This document shows positions 30,972 to 39,801 of a DNA stretch of 64,000 nucleotides, one piece after another. A program made the position numbers and the translations under genes. The stretch covers positions 124,001-188,000 of the forward strand of contig JAFKER010000007.1 of NCBI GenBank assembly GCA_017308595.1. The letters run 5' to 3'. How positions within the stretch are numbered: position 1 is the stretch's first letter; each line of letters begins with the position of its first letter. The DNA is from Afipia sp. (GTDB lineage: Bacteria > Pseudomonadota > Alphaproteobacteria > Rhizobiales > Xanthobacteraceae). Below the pieces are notes generated by a model, which searched no databases, was not told the origin of the DNA, and saw only the letters and a program-made list of their open reading frames with translations.

Positions 30972-33900
30972 TCAGGGACCTGTTGGGGCAATTGCCTGCG
31001 CCGCAGCTTTCTTTTGTTTTCGCTCCCGAATCCAATTTTCAAATCTTTGTACAATGACAAAGAATGTCGGGACGAAAAGCACAGCAAGACACGTCGACGC
31101 AAGCATGCCGCTGAATACGGTAATGCCGATCGACTTGCGTGCGCTGGCGCCAGCTCCGGTGGCAAAGACGAGTGGGGCCACGCCGAGAATGAAAGCGAAG
31201 GAGGTCATCAGGATGGGGCGGAAACGCGCACGCGCAGCATCGATCGCGGATTCCAGCAACGGCTTCTTGTCGCGAACATGATGTTCGAGGGCTACTTCGA
31301 CAATGAGAATGGCGTTCTTTGCCGAGAGAGCGATCAAGAGGATCAGCCCGATCTGTGTGTAGAGATTGTTTTCAATTCGCAATCCGGTCAGAACTGCCAT
31401 AGGACCGAGCAAGGATAGCGGTACGGCCAGGATGACCGCGATCGGCGCGTACCAGCTCTCGTATTGCCCGGCGAGTACCAGATAGACCAGCAGCAAAGCG
31501 AGACCGAAAACATAGTAGATCTGACTGCCAACGGCCTTTTCCTGATAGGACATCGCGGTCCATTCGTATCCGGTGCCCGGTGGCAAGGTTTTATCGGCAA
31601 TACTCTCCATCAATGTCATGGATTGGCCGGAGCTATATCCCTGGGCTGGTAATCCAATCACGGTTGCCGCGGGATAGAGATTGTAAAGGCTGATCAACGA
31701 AGGGCCGACGGTCGGAGTAATCGTCGCAATCGTGCCGAGCGGGATCATCGCTCCTTGTTGATTGCGCACTGTCAAGTTTTCGATGTCGTTCGTGGTCAGA
31801 CGAAACTGGGAGTCGGCCTGGGCATAGACCTGAAAGGTGCGGCCGAACTTGTTGAACTGATTGACGTACGATGCGCCAAGATAAGACGATAGCGTGGAGA
31901 AGACCTGATCGGTCGTGACGTGTAGCGTCTGGGTTTTGATCCGGTCGACCTCGATATCGAATTGCGGCACCATCGAACGGAACGGTGAGCTCACTCGCTG
32001 CAACGCGCTTTGTGTTTGCGCATTGGCGACGACGGCTTGTGTGATGGCTTGTAACTTCCCGAAATCGGAATTTCCGTCGCGCAGTTCGATCTGCATGGCA
32101 AAACCTGCGGCATTGCCTATGCCCTGAATGGGCGGGGGCGGGATCACAAGAATCCGTGCTTCCGGAATGGCCTCAAGCTTCTTGTTCAGGCCGATCACAA
32201 GTGACCGCAAATCTTCTCCCGGGCCGCGCTTGTCCCAATCCTTCAGAATGAGATAGGAAACGCCCGCGCTGGCGAGGCTTGAGCTGTTATCGAGTGCCGA
32301 TATGCCCGCGATGCTAATGACCTGAGCTACACCCGGCGTCTTGCCGGTCATTTCTGTAACCTGATCCAAAACGCGCTGGGTTCGGTCGAGCGATGCGCCG
32401 TCTGGCAACTGGACCGCCGCGAGCAGATAACCCTGGTCTTCGATTGGTATAAAGCCTGTCGGTACGCGGGAGAGGCCGTAGCCGCCAATGCCAATCAGGA
32501 TCAATGCCAGAATGACCGAGAAGCCGCTATGCGCGACCATACGAGAGATCAGCGCCGCATAGCGGCTTTCAAGCTTCCCGTAGATCGCATTGAACCCCCG
32601 GTAAAACCAGTTCCGCTTTTCGGGCGGAACGGGGCGCCGCAACCAGAGAGCGCACTGTGTCGGCTTTAGGGTTGCTGCGTTGATCGCGCTGATCAGGGCC
32701 GTTGCAGCAATCACCAATGCGAATTGAGCATATATCCGGCCTGTCATTCCCGGAAGAAAGGCCGCCGGCAAAAATACCGATACGAGCACCAGTGTAATGC
32801 CGATAATTGGTCCGAAAAGCTGATCCATCGCCTTGATTGCGGCGTCGTGGCCGGACATGCCCTGTTCGATGTTATGAGCAGCGCCTTCCACCACGACGAT
32901 CGCGTCATCGACCACGATCCCGATGGCCAGCACGATTGCGAACAGCGTCGATAGATTGATAGTGAACCCGAGAGCCGCCATCGCGGCGAATGCGCCTATG
33001 ATCGTAACCGGCACGGTCGTTGCCGGGACCAGCATGGCGCGCCAGTCCTGAAGGAAAACAAGAATTACGACGAGGACGAGAAAGCCAGCCTCGATGAGTG
33101 TTTTGTAGACTTCATGGATCGAGGCCGAAACGAACTTCGTGGTGTCGAATGGAATGTCGAATTTCATATCCTGCGGAAATCCGCGGGCCAGTGCGTCCAT
33201 CTTTTTTCGGACGGCCTGTTCAACTTCGAGCGCGTTGGCTCCCGGCGATTGAAAGACACCGATACCGGTGGCCGGCTTGTTGTTCAGAGAAAATATCTGG
33301 CTGTAGGTCTGTGCGCCGAGTTCGACGCGTCCGACGTCCCTGACGCGGGTAACATCGCCGTTGTTCCCGGTCTTGACGATGACGTTTTCAAATTCCTTGG
33401 TATCGTCGAGCCGTCCGTTGATATTCAGGGTGTACTGAAATGCCTGCCCGGGCGGAGCCGGCGGCATACCGACCTGGCCTGCCGTGACCTGTTGGCTTTG
33501 CTGCTGGATAGCCTGAATGACATCCTGCGGCATCAGCGACAACGCCTGCAGTTTGTTCGGATCGAGCCAGACCCGCATCGAATACTGACCAGCGCCGAAG
33601 ACCGTCACGTTTCCGACACCCGGAAGCCGCGATAGCTCGTCCTTGATGTTGATGGTCGCGTAGTTGCTCAAATACAGACTGTCGTATGTTGAATTTGGTG
33701 AGGTCAGCGTCACGAACAGAAGGATTGCCGTCGACTTCTTCTGAACTGTGACTCCCTGCGTTTGAACTGATTGGGGCAGTGACGAAAGCGCGCTGGAAAC
33801 CCTGTTTTGTACCAGGACCTGTGCAAAGTTGAGATCTGTACCGATCTTGAATGTCACGGTCAGTGAATAGCTGCCATCGGCGCCGCTATAGGACTGCATG

Positions 33901-34133
33901 TAGAGCATGTCCTCGACGCCGTTCACTTGCTGTTCGATGGGCAGTGCAACGGTGTCAATCACTGTTTTTGCGCTGGCGCCCGGATATCGCGTGGTGACCT
34001 GCACGGTTGGCGGGACTACGTTCGGATACTGCGCGACGGCAAGCCCAAACAGCGCAACGGCGCCGATCAGGATCATCAGGATGGCGATGACATTGGATAG
34101 AACCGGCCGCTCGATGAAGAATTTCGAGATCAT
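30972..34133 (-). CDS. RND efflux pump inner-membrane transporter (HAE1 family)
   Basis: A 1053-residue AcrB/MexB-like proton-driven transporter. The N-terminus (MISKFFIERPVLSNVIAIL) is classic for the family. About twelve membrane helices and two large periplasmic loops are visible, with the proton-relay pair in IGIVVDDAIVVVE and the end EALVEA-like region replaced by VEVALEHHVRDKKPLLESA. It exports drugs or toxic hydrophobic compounds when joined to an adaptor and an outer-membrane channel. The adaptor is encoded 9 bp upstream. No outer-membrane channel gene or dedicated regulator is in the window, so a TolC-like protein elsewhere is presumably used. Confidence 0.96.
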   Translation of the reverse strand: MISKFFIERPVLSNVIAILMILIGAVALFGLAVAQYPNVVPPTVQVTTRYPGASAKTVIDTVALPIEQQVNGVEDMLYMQSYSGADGSYSLTVTFKIGTDLNFAQVLVQNRVSSALSSLPQSVQTQGVTVQKKSTAILLFVTLTSPNSTYDSLYLSNYATINIKDELSRLPGVGNVTVFGAGQYSMRVWLDPNKLQALSLMPQDVIQAIQQQSQQVTAGQVGMPPAPPGQAFQYTLNINGRLDDTKEFENVIVKTGNNGDVTRVRDVGRVELGAQTYSQIFSLNNKPATGIGVFQSPGANALEVEQAVRKKMDALARGFPQDMKFDIPFDTTKFVSASIHEVYKTLIEAGFLVLVVILVFLQDWRAMLVPATTVPVTIIGAFAAMAALGFTINLSTLFAIVLAIGIVVDDAIVVVEGAAHNIEQGMSGHDAAIKAMDQLFGPIIGITLVLVSVFLPAAFLPGMTGRIYAQFALVIAATALISAINAATLKPTQCALWLRRPVPPEKRNWFYRGFNAIYGKLESRYAALISRMVAHSGFSVILALILIGIGGYGLSRVPTGFIPIEDQGYLLAAVQLPDGASLDRTQRVLDQVTEMTGKTPGVAQVISIAGISALDNSSSLASAGVSYLILKDWDKRGPGEDLRSLVIGLNKKLEAIPEARILVIPPPPIQGIGNAAGFAMQIELRDGNSDFGKLQAITQAVVANAQTQSALQRVSSPFRSMVPQFDIEVDRIKTQTLHVTTDQVFSTLSSYLGASYVNQFNKFGRTFQVYAQADSQFRLTTNDIENLTVRNQQGAMIPLGTIATITPTVGPSLISLYNLYPAATVIGLPAQGYSSGQSMTLMESIADKTLPPGTGYEWTAMSYQEKAVGSQIYYVFGLALLLVYLVLAGQYESWYAPIAVILAVPLSLLGPMAVLTGLRIENNLYTQIGLILLIALSAKNAILIVEVALEHHVRDKKPLLESAIDAARARFRPILMTSFAFILGVAPLVFATGAGASARKSIGITVFSGMLASTCLAVLFVPTFFVIVQRFENWIRERKQKKAAAQAIAPTGP

Positions 34134-34142
34134 GGCCTCGTC

Positions 34143-35345
34143 CTATTTCTCGGCTGCGGGAGGTTGTCCGATTTTCTGCAATTGCGGGTCGACCTTTTGC
34201 CCAGGAATCGCACGCAACAGGCCTGCGATGACGACACGGTCATCCGGCTTCAGGCCGCTCTCGATTACGCGCAAATCACCGTCCAGAGGTCCGGTCGTCA
34301 CCTTGCGCTGTTCGACAACGTTCTCATTGTTGACCACAAGAACATAGCGGCCGCCCTGATCGCTCCCCAATGCAACGTCGGGGACGAGCAGGGCATCTTT
34401 CTGCTCATCGAGCGGGACACGAACGCGCACAAAGTATCCCGGCAGCAGGACACGATCTGCATTTGACAAAATGCCGCGTACGGCAAGGGTTCCGGTGGAC
34501 TGATTGATCGTCGATGCGGCGTAGTTAAGCTTTCCGCGATGAGGAAATCCGCTTTCTGTCTGAAGTCCGATCTCAATCGGAGTTTCCTTGAGGTCTTGCG
34601 AAGTTAAGCCCTTTTTCAACGCGGCTGCGCGTATTCGCAAAACGTCCTGTTCACTGATATTGAAATTCACGTAAATGGGGTCGAGTTGAACAATGGTCGA
34701 CAGTTGCGTGGGAGAAGATGCGCCGACCAGTTCGCCCACAGAGACAAGCCGTGCACTCACCACGCCGTCGAACGGTGCCAAAACGTGAGTGTAGCTGTAG
34801 TTGACGGCAGCAATCTTGGTATTGACCTGCGCTTGTTGCAGATTGGCTTGCGCGTTATCCCGTGACGATGTGGATTGATCGAGGGTCGCTTGCGACACGA
34901 CCTGTCGCGTAACCAAATCCGATTGACGCTTGAAGTCGGATTCGGCCTGCCTCAGCGAAGCTTGCGCGCCAGCTTCGGCAGCTTGCGCTTGCTCAAGCTT
35001 CAATTTGTAGGTGTCGGGCTCGATTGTGAACAGCGCCGTACCTTGCTTTACGAAGGCACCATCCGTGTAAGAGATGGATTGAAGAAAACCCTGCACGCGA
35101 GCGACTAGATCAACACTGTTGATGGCGGTGGTGTTGCCAGTCGCTGTAAGAAATCGCGTTACGGTGCGTTGCACAGGCGTTCTGACATCGACCTTTGCCG
35201 GAGGAGGCGGAACAAAAGTATTTTGTTCGCAGGCAGTTAGCGTGAAAAGCGCCAATGCTGCGAGCAAAACTCGCGGCGCCGTGTGTGCTTTGCACCTAAA
35301 AATGGCGATCGGTGCCGTATGCAATATGGGACACGCAGGCTTCAT
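34143..35345 (-). CDS. RND efflux periplasmic adaptor lipoprotein (MexA/AcrA type)
   Basis: A 400-residue membrane-fusion protein. The signal peptide ends in a lipobox LTAC with Cys39, so it is likely lipid-anchored. Then come the barrel-sandwich domain (LVARVQGFLQSISYTDGAFVKQGTALF), a helical hairpin about 100-165 (EAGAQASLRQAESDFKRQSDL and following Gln/Ala-rich helix), and the beta-barrel and MP domains. It bridges the transporter and an outer-membrane channel. The ATG at 35345 has GAGG about 8 nt before it. Confidence 0.93.
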   Translation of the reverse strand: MKPACPILHTAPIAIFRCKAHTAPRVLLAALALFTLTACEQNTFVPPPPAKVDVRTPVQRTVTRFLTATGNTTAINSVDLVARVQGFLQSISYTDGAFVKQGTALFTIEPDTYKLKLEQAQAAEAGAQASLRQAESDFKRQSDLVTRQVVSQATLDQSTSSRDNAQANLQQAQVNTKIAAVNYSYTHVLAPFDGVVSARLVSVGELVGASSPTQLSTIVQLDPIYVNFNISEQDVLRIRAAALKKGLTSQDLKETPIEIGLQTESGFPHRGKLNYAASTINQSTGTLAVRGILSNADRVLLPGYFVRVRVPLDEQKDALLVPDVALGSDQGGRYVLVVNNENVVEQRKVTTGPLDGDLRVIESGLKPDDRVVIAGLLRAIPGQKVDPQLQKIGQPPAAEK

Positions 35346-35541
35346 TCAGACGCCTCGTCTCAAATTTAAGCGGAAACAAAAAATGCGTCCGCGATATATG
35401 AATAGCAACAATCCGCTTGCGGCGGAACTCAAAAGCGAAAATGATAGCGACGAAGAGTATTCTGAGAAATTTTATTGCATTTTAATTGCAGAGGCCGGAT
35501 CGGCAACAGGAAGCAACGAATATACAATAAGGAATTTGGCA

Positions 35542-36244
35542 ATGAACGCGTTGGAACGTGTCGTGGGGCTTTTGGCTTTGGCGGCGACGGTCGTTTTTGT
35601 TGCTCCTTCTTCCGCGCAGCAGCCAACCGATGAACAGCGAAATGCAATTCGCTCGGCATGTCGCTCAGATTACGAAGCCAATTGCGCGAGCGTGCCTCCG
35701 GGTGGTGCGGCTTCGCTGCAGTGCCTGCAGAAAAATATGTCAAAGCTTTCCGGTGCCTGCAAGCAGGCGGTGAATGCAATCGAGCCGGCGCCCGCTGCCA
35801 CGCCGAAAGCTGAGACAACGACAGCGCCGGCGGCCCCGGCGCCGGCAAAGACTGCAGCTCCAGCGGCCGCGCCCAAAGCGGCGACACCCCAGAAGCCGAC
35901 GGACGCGCAGACCGCTGCCATCCGGAGTGCTTGTCGGTCGGACTATCAGAAGCTGTCAGAAGGCAGTGAGTGCCGTGGGCGGAAGCGGGACTGCAAGTAC
36001 TCCGGCGGCCGCAACGACGGCTGCGCCTGCGGCCGATGCACCGCCGCCTGCGCCTTTGGTGCTGCGGCCCATGCGGCCGCGTGAGGAGTTGTTTGTGCTC
36101 CGATCAGCATGCGGCGCGGATGTTCGCGCGCTTTGCGGGGGTGTCGCCCCCGGTGGCGGGCGCGTTGTGCAGTGTCTGGCTGTGCGAGCCGCATCGCTTT
36201 CACCCGCCTGCAAGGACATTCTCGCGCAGTTTGCTGCGCAATAA
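35542..36244 (+). pseudogene. Secreted cysteine-rich-repeat protein, frameshifted by internal deletion
   Basis: The frame from ATG 35542 begins with a signal peptide (ending PSSAQQ), a complete Cys-rich repeat (SACRSDYEANC, then CLQKNMSKLSGACKQAV) and an Ala/Pro/Lys linker. A second repeat opens with SACRSDYQKL and then breaks. The next frame resumes at SCQKAVSAVGG, runs through another linker and ends with a full repeat (SACGADVRALCGG, CLAVRAASLSPACKDIL) to a stop at 36244. The middle of the second repeat is missing and the reading frame shifts by a loss of 2 mod 3 bases near 35955-35970, where CTGT could be the microhomology. Read without correction, the protein ends at 36084 (180 aa) with an unrelated tail. 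The family (Pfam Cys_rich_FGFR-like) has no known bacterial function. Confidence 0.75.
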
Positions 36245-36251
36245 CGAAGTG

Positions 36252-36608
36252 TTACTCGCCGCGAAATGCGAGAATCAATTGGACGAGCCGAACGCTCAAA
36301 GCCACGTAGCAGATGGTCATAAGTATCTGGTAAGCGACATGCCATCTCAGCTTTGAAAGCTTGTAGAGGCCATCCATGAAGTTCAAGACAAGAAGGATTA
36401 TTCCGAAGAGTTCGACGCCGCGTCCGACCAAGCTGTGACGCAGGTAGCCAAACAGGAGAATCGCCGGATCGGTACTCGAAACGTGAGCCCCCGCAGATAT
36501 GATCAGTGTTGCCACGATCATCTTCTCGATGTGGCTGAACATCTCCTTGGAAAGTTGCTCGATATGCTCGATGTAAAACGTCTGCCACTTGCTTCTGATG
36601 TCTTGCAT
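36252..36608 (-). CDS. Unknown small multi-spanning membrane protein
   Basis: A 118-residue protein with three hydrophobic segments, about 30-45, 64-82 and 90-112. The amphipathic N-terminal 28 residues (HIEQLSKEMFSHIEK) could form a coiled helix. No family is recognised. It converges with the Cys-rich gene, with stops 7 bp apart. The hydrophobic pattern and clean ATG favour a true gene, but the ribosome site is weak. Confidence 0.55.
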   Translation of the reverse strand: MQDIRSKWQTFYIEHIEQLSKEMFSHIEKMIVATLIISAGAHVSSTDPAILLFGYLRHSLVGRGVELFGIILLVLNFMDGLYKLSKLRWHVAYQILMTICYVALSVRLVQLILAFRGE

Positions 36609-36772
36609 GATGAGCCCCGATGAACGTCATTCAATCCGAGCGCTACGCTATGAACTGGCAGATGACAGCGCAACGGATTTGCGAAAGATGAATTGGTTCG
36701 TCACGGTCACTGGTTTGGAAGTTTGTATTTCGAGGTCTGTTCTGATTGGTGAATAATGGAAGGAGCGTCTAC

Positions 36773-36994
36773 ATGCGAACTACCATCTTGATGGCCGTAT
36801 TCCTCTCCCTTTCCGGCCTGGCCTATGCGCAGGAGCTGACGGCTGAACAGCGCAGTGCCTGCATGGGTGATTATGAAAAGTTCTGTAAGGGCGTCGAGCC
36901 GGGGGGCGGCCGGATCATTGCGTGTCTATCGAAGTCGAGCGACAAGCTCACTCCGAATTGCAAAAAAGTTTTGACTGCTGCGGAGAAAAAGTAA
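36773..36994 (+). CDS. Small secreted cysteine-rich-repeat protein
   Basis: A 73-residue protein with a signal peptide (RTTILMAVFLSLSGLAYAQ) and one Cys-rich repeat: Cys in RSACMGDYEKFCKGVEPGGG and again in ACLSKSSDKLTPNC. It is a compact relative of the broken multi-repeat gene 1.2 kb upstream and shares the order C-x7-C, PGGG, C, C. GGAAGGAG precedes the ATG at good distance. Probably periplasmic, with two disulfides. The function is unknown. Confidence 0.8.
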   Translation: MRTTILMAVFLSLSGLAYAQELTAEQRSACMGDYEKFCKGVEPGGGRIIACLSKSSDKLTPNCKKVLTAAEKK

Positions 36995-37054
36995 TCGGCC
37001 AAGCTTGCCGATTGCTGGCGCGAAAGATCAACCATAATCCTCCGGGAGGATATC

Positions 37055-37264
37055 ATGCGTTCATTCCTGCTTATTGCGGCTGCCTTTATGGCATTTTCAA
37101 CAGCTATCACTATGGGAACGACGGAGGCCAATGCTGTTGTATGCGCGGACGGGATCAAGCGCGCGGCATGTGTTGGGCCTCGGGGCGCCGCGGTCGTGCG
37201 GAAGCCAGCGGTGGTATGCCGGACAGTGTGGGTAAATGGCGTCAGAGTCCGCCGCTGCACCTAG
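37055..37264 (+). CDS. Small secreted protein of unknown function
   Basis: A 69-residue protein with a clear signal peptide (cleavage likely after EANA) and a short mature part containing VVCADGIKRAACVGPRGAAVV and a CRTVWVNGVRVRRC end, with four Cys. Similar tiny VxGPxGAAVV proteins are common in Bradyrhizobiaceae by memory, without known role. The ribosome site GGGAGG stands 5 nt before the ATG. Confidence 0.75.
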   Translation: MRSFLLIAAAFMAFSTAITMGTTEANAVVCADGIKRAACVGPRGAAVVRKPAVVCRTVWVNGVRVRRCT

Positions 37265-37443
37265 CAAATCGAGAACGAAGGGCATGAGAATGCCCCGCAA
37301 GAGGTGGCTCCTCGGCCTGTTTCTCTCGCGCTGAGTCCTCTTTTCGCAAGGGGAGCCAGATCGCTTTTTTCATGCGATAAGACTGTCCTGACGGAACGAT
37401 TCCTTCTCCGCCTCTTTCGTCGTTGATTAACGATGAGTTGCAG

Positions 37444-38703
37444 ATGACAGTCTATAGCGGTCCCGTTTTCGATATGGCGGCGAGCCAGTTCGGCGTCATA
37501 GCGGACTATCTCTCAATTCCCAACGATGAGCGCGCCAGGCTGCTTTTGCCGAAACGCGCTGTTGTCGTTTCCTGTCCTATTCACCGGGATGACGGGTCGA
37601 CGGCGGTGTTTGAAGGCTATCGCGTTCAGCATCATCTGACGCTTGGTCCGACCAAAGGGGGCACCCGTTTTGCCGCAAGCGTCGATCTCGGCGAAGTCGC
37701 GGCCCTTGCGATCTGGATGAGCTGGAAGTGCGCGCTGGTCGGTCTCCCATACGGTGGGGCCAAGGGCGGGATCGGTGTCGATCCCTCAAGTCTGTCCGCC
37801 CATGAACTTGAATCGTTGTCGCGCCGCTACATGCAGGAGATGATTCCGTTCGTGGGGCCGCATGTCGACGTCATGGCACCGGATATGGGCACCAACGAGC
37901 AGGTCATGGCGTGGTTCATGGATACATATTCGATGTATCAAGGCCGTACCGTCACCGAGATCGTGACCGGAAAGCCGGTGAGTGCGGGCGGGACGTTGGG
38001 GCGGCGCGAGGCGACCGGTCGCGGCGTCGCTCATCTTGCGAAGCGCGTGATGACGGAGCGATCCATCGGCCTGAATAGCGCCACCGCGGTGGTTCAAGGA
38101 TTCGGAAATGTCGGATCAATTGCTGCCGCGGAATTGCAGGCGATGGGCGTAACAGTCATCGCGGTAAGCGACCATACCTGCGCGCTTCATCGGGCCGAAG
38201 GGCTCGATGTATCTGATTTGATCAGGTACGTCGCGGAGCATGGCAGTCTTTCCGGCTATTCCACAGAGCTGCAATGCGATCCTGTTGCCATGCTCACTTT
38301 GCCTTGCGATGTACTGGTGCCCGCAGCAACAGAACGCGTCATTGACGCGCGCATTGCCGAACAATTGCGCTGCCGGATACTTGCCGAAGGCGCCAACGGG
38401 CCCACCACACCGGACGCAGACCTTGTGCTGGAGAAACGTCAGGATGAGATTTTCCTGATCCCGGACATCCTGTGCAATGCCGGCGGTGTCGTGGTGAGTT
38501 ACTTCGAATGGGTGCAGGACCTGCAGCAGCTCTTCTGGGAAGAAGAGGAGGTGATGCGCCGCGAGTATCAAATTCTCAATCGTTCTTTCGATCAGATGGC
38601 GGCGCGGGCGAAGCGCGATGGGATTTTCAATCGCACCGCCGCTATGGCCATCGGCGTTGAGCGTGTCCGGGCAGCGAAGATGACGAGGGGGCTGTTTCCC
38701 TGA
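37444..38703 (+). CDS. Glu/Leu/Phe/Val dehydrogenase
   Basis: A 419-residue NAD(P)-dependent amino-acid dehydrogenase. The substrate domain has GPTKGGTRF and the catalytic Lys in PYGGAKGGI, followed by PDMGTNEQVMAWFMDTY and TGKPVSAGGTLGRREATGRG. The Rossmann motif is VQGFGNVGSIAA. This pattern fits glutamate dehydrogenase (GdhA-type, hexameric class), which links glutamate and 2-oxoglutarate with ammonia, but leucine dehydrogenase activity cannot be excluded. ATG 37444 is chosen over a TTG at 37423. It is monocistronic and followed by a terminator. Confidence 0.92.
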   Translation: MTVYSGPVFDMAASQFGVIADYLSIPNDERARLLLPKRAVVVSCPIHRDDGSTAVFEGYRVQHHLTLGPTKGGTRFAASVDLGEVAALAIWMSWKCALVGLPYGGAKGGIGVDPSSLSAHELESLSRRYMQEMIPFVGPHVDVMAPDMGTNEQVMAWFMDTYSMYQGRTVTEIVTGKPVSAGGTLGRREATGRGVAHLAKRVMTERSIGLNSATAVVQGFGNVGSIAAAELQAMGVTVIAVSDHTCALHRAEGLDVSDLIRYVAEHGSLSGYSTELQCDPVAMLTLPCDVLVPAATERVIDARIAEQLRCRILAEGANGPTTPDADLVLEKRQDEIFLIPDILCNAGGVVVSYFEWVQDLQQLFWEEEEVMRREYQILNRSFDQMAARAKRDGIFNRTAAMAIGVERVRAAKMTRGLFP

Positions 38704-38707
38704 AAAT

Positions 38708-38729
38708 CGAGTGCAATTGGTCGCACTCG
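38708..38729. terminator. Probable bidirectional terminator
   Basis: CGAGTGC and GCACTCG pair around an 8-nt loop between the convergent dehydrogenase and LysR genes. T-rich sequence follows on the plus strand and AAAATC-type sequence flanks it on the other side. Confidence 0.6.
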
Positions 38730-38731
38730 TT

Positions 38732-39634
38732 TCAATCCTTTTGTTCCTTCATCCTGTCGACCAGCAATTGTGCCACACGCAGACTGGAAGGCGTGGTGTT
38801 TCGCGCGGCTTGCTGAACCAGCGTTACCTGCGTCGCTTCCAGCCGCTTGTCGCGCAGCGGTATTGCGACAAGCGTTCCCGCGAGTAATTCCGGCATCGCT
38901 GCGTTTCTCGGCAGAAAAGTTCCCAGCCCGGTCTTGGCGGCAATCGTTCGCAGAAAGGCGATGGAGTTCGTTTCGCCATAAGGGTCGAGTTCGATATTTG
39001 CTTTGGCACAGGCGCGATCGATTTCTTGGCGGATACCGAATGATGGATCTGGCAGGATCACGCGAAGGCCCGCGAGTTCTTTTATGGTGCAGTATTTCTT
39101 TCCGGCCATTGCGTGCTGCGGCGAAACCATCAGACATAATGATTGCCGCATACGAGCGAGTTCGATGAGATCGTGGCGAGGAGCGCGGCCAAACACCAAT
39201 CCAAGATCGGCCTCATGGCGGCCGACCATTTCAGCGACGCCGCGCGACCCCACGGTAGTGACCGTGATCGAGATGCCGGGATAGTCCGCTGAGAGATCGA
39301 CCACGAAATCCGACAGGAAGCTGGCCAGAAGTCCTTCGACGGTTGCCAGCTTCACATGACCTCGTTGCAACGAGTCGAATTCCTCCACCTGTGCGCGAAC
39401 GCGGTCCAGTTTCACCTGACTCTCTTGTGCATAGCGATAGAGCAGTTGGCCGGCATTCGTCAGGCTCATTCCGCGCGCACCGCGCTCGAACAGCTTGACG
39501 GAAAGCTCGTCCTCAAGTCCCTGGACCTGTCGGCTGATGGCACTGGGTGCAATGCGAAGGGATTCCGCAGCTCTTTTGATCGAGCCTCGTTCGGTGACCT
39601 CACGAAAATACCGCAGAGCCGTCGATTCAATCAT
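38732..39634 (-). CDS. LysR-family transcriptional regulator
   Basis: A 300-residue regulator. The N-terminal winged helix (ALRYFREVTERGSIKRAAESL then SAISRQVQGLEDELSVKLFER) is followed by a substrate-binding effector domain (about 90-295). It is divergent from the livK-type gene at 39802 with a 167-bp gap, the standard layout for a LysR activator of the neighbouring operon. The ATG at 39634 is chosen because the HTH domain begins there. The effector is unknown. Confidence 0.93.
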   Translation of the reverse strand: MIESTALRYFREVTERGSIKRAAESLRIAPSAISRQVQGLEDELSVKLFERGARGMSLTNAGQLLYRYAQESQVKLDRVRAQVEEFDSLQRGHVKLATVEGLLASFLSDFVVDLSADYPGISITVTTVGSRGVAEMVGRHEADLGLVFGRAPRHDLIELARMRQSLCLMVSPQHAMAGKKYCTIKELAGLRVILPDPSFGIRQEIDRACAKANIELDPYGETNSIAFLRTIAAKTGLGTFLPRNAAMPELLAGTLVAIPLRDKRLEATQVTLVQQAARNTTPSSLRVAQLLVDRMKEQKD

Positions 39635-39801
39635 GTTCTCAAAACCGTTCGTTCGCGGAGCGGATGCTTTCCAATCGGGCACCCCTTGCATAGCGTTCGA
39701 ATTTTCAGATCGTTTGCTTCTAAATTCAATGCTTTTATTCGATCCCTGATTTTGCCAAGATTTCCATCAGGTGCACCCTCGGCCTTTGATGGAGAATCTG
39801 A

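Noticed and set aside
35119-36084. A 321-aa frame joining the adaptor antisense region to the Cys-rich gene
   Set aside because: The first 141 codons are antisense to the adaptor lipoprotein and intergenic sequence; the signal peptide starts at 35542.
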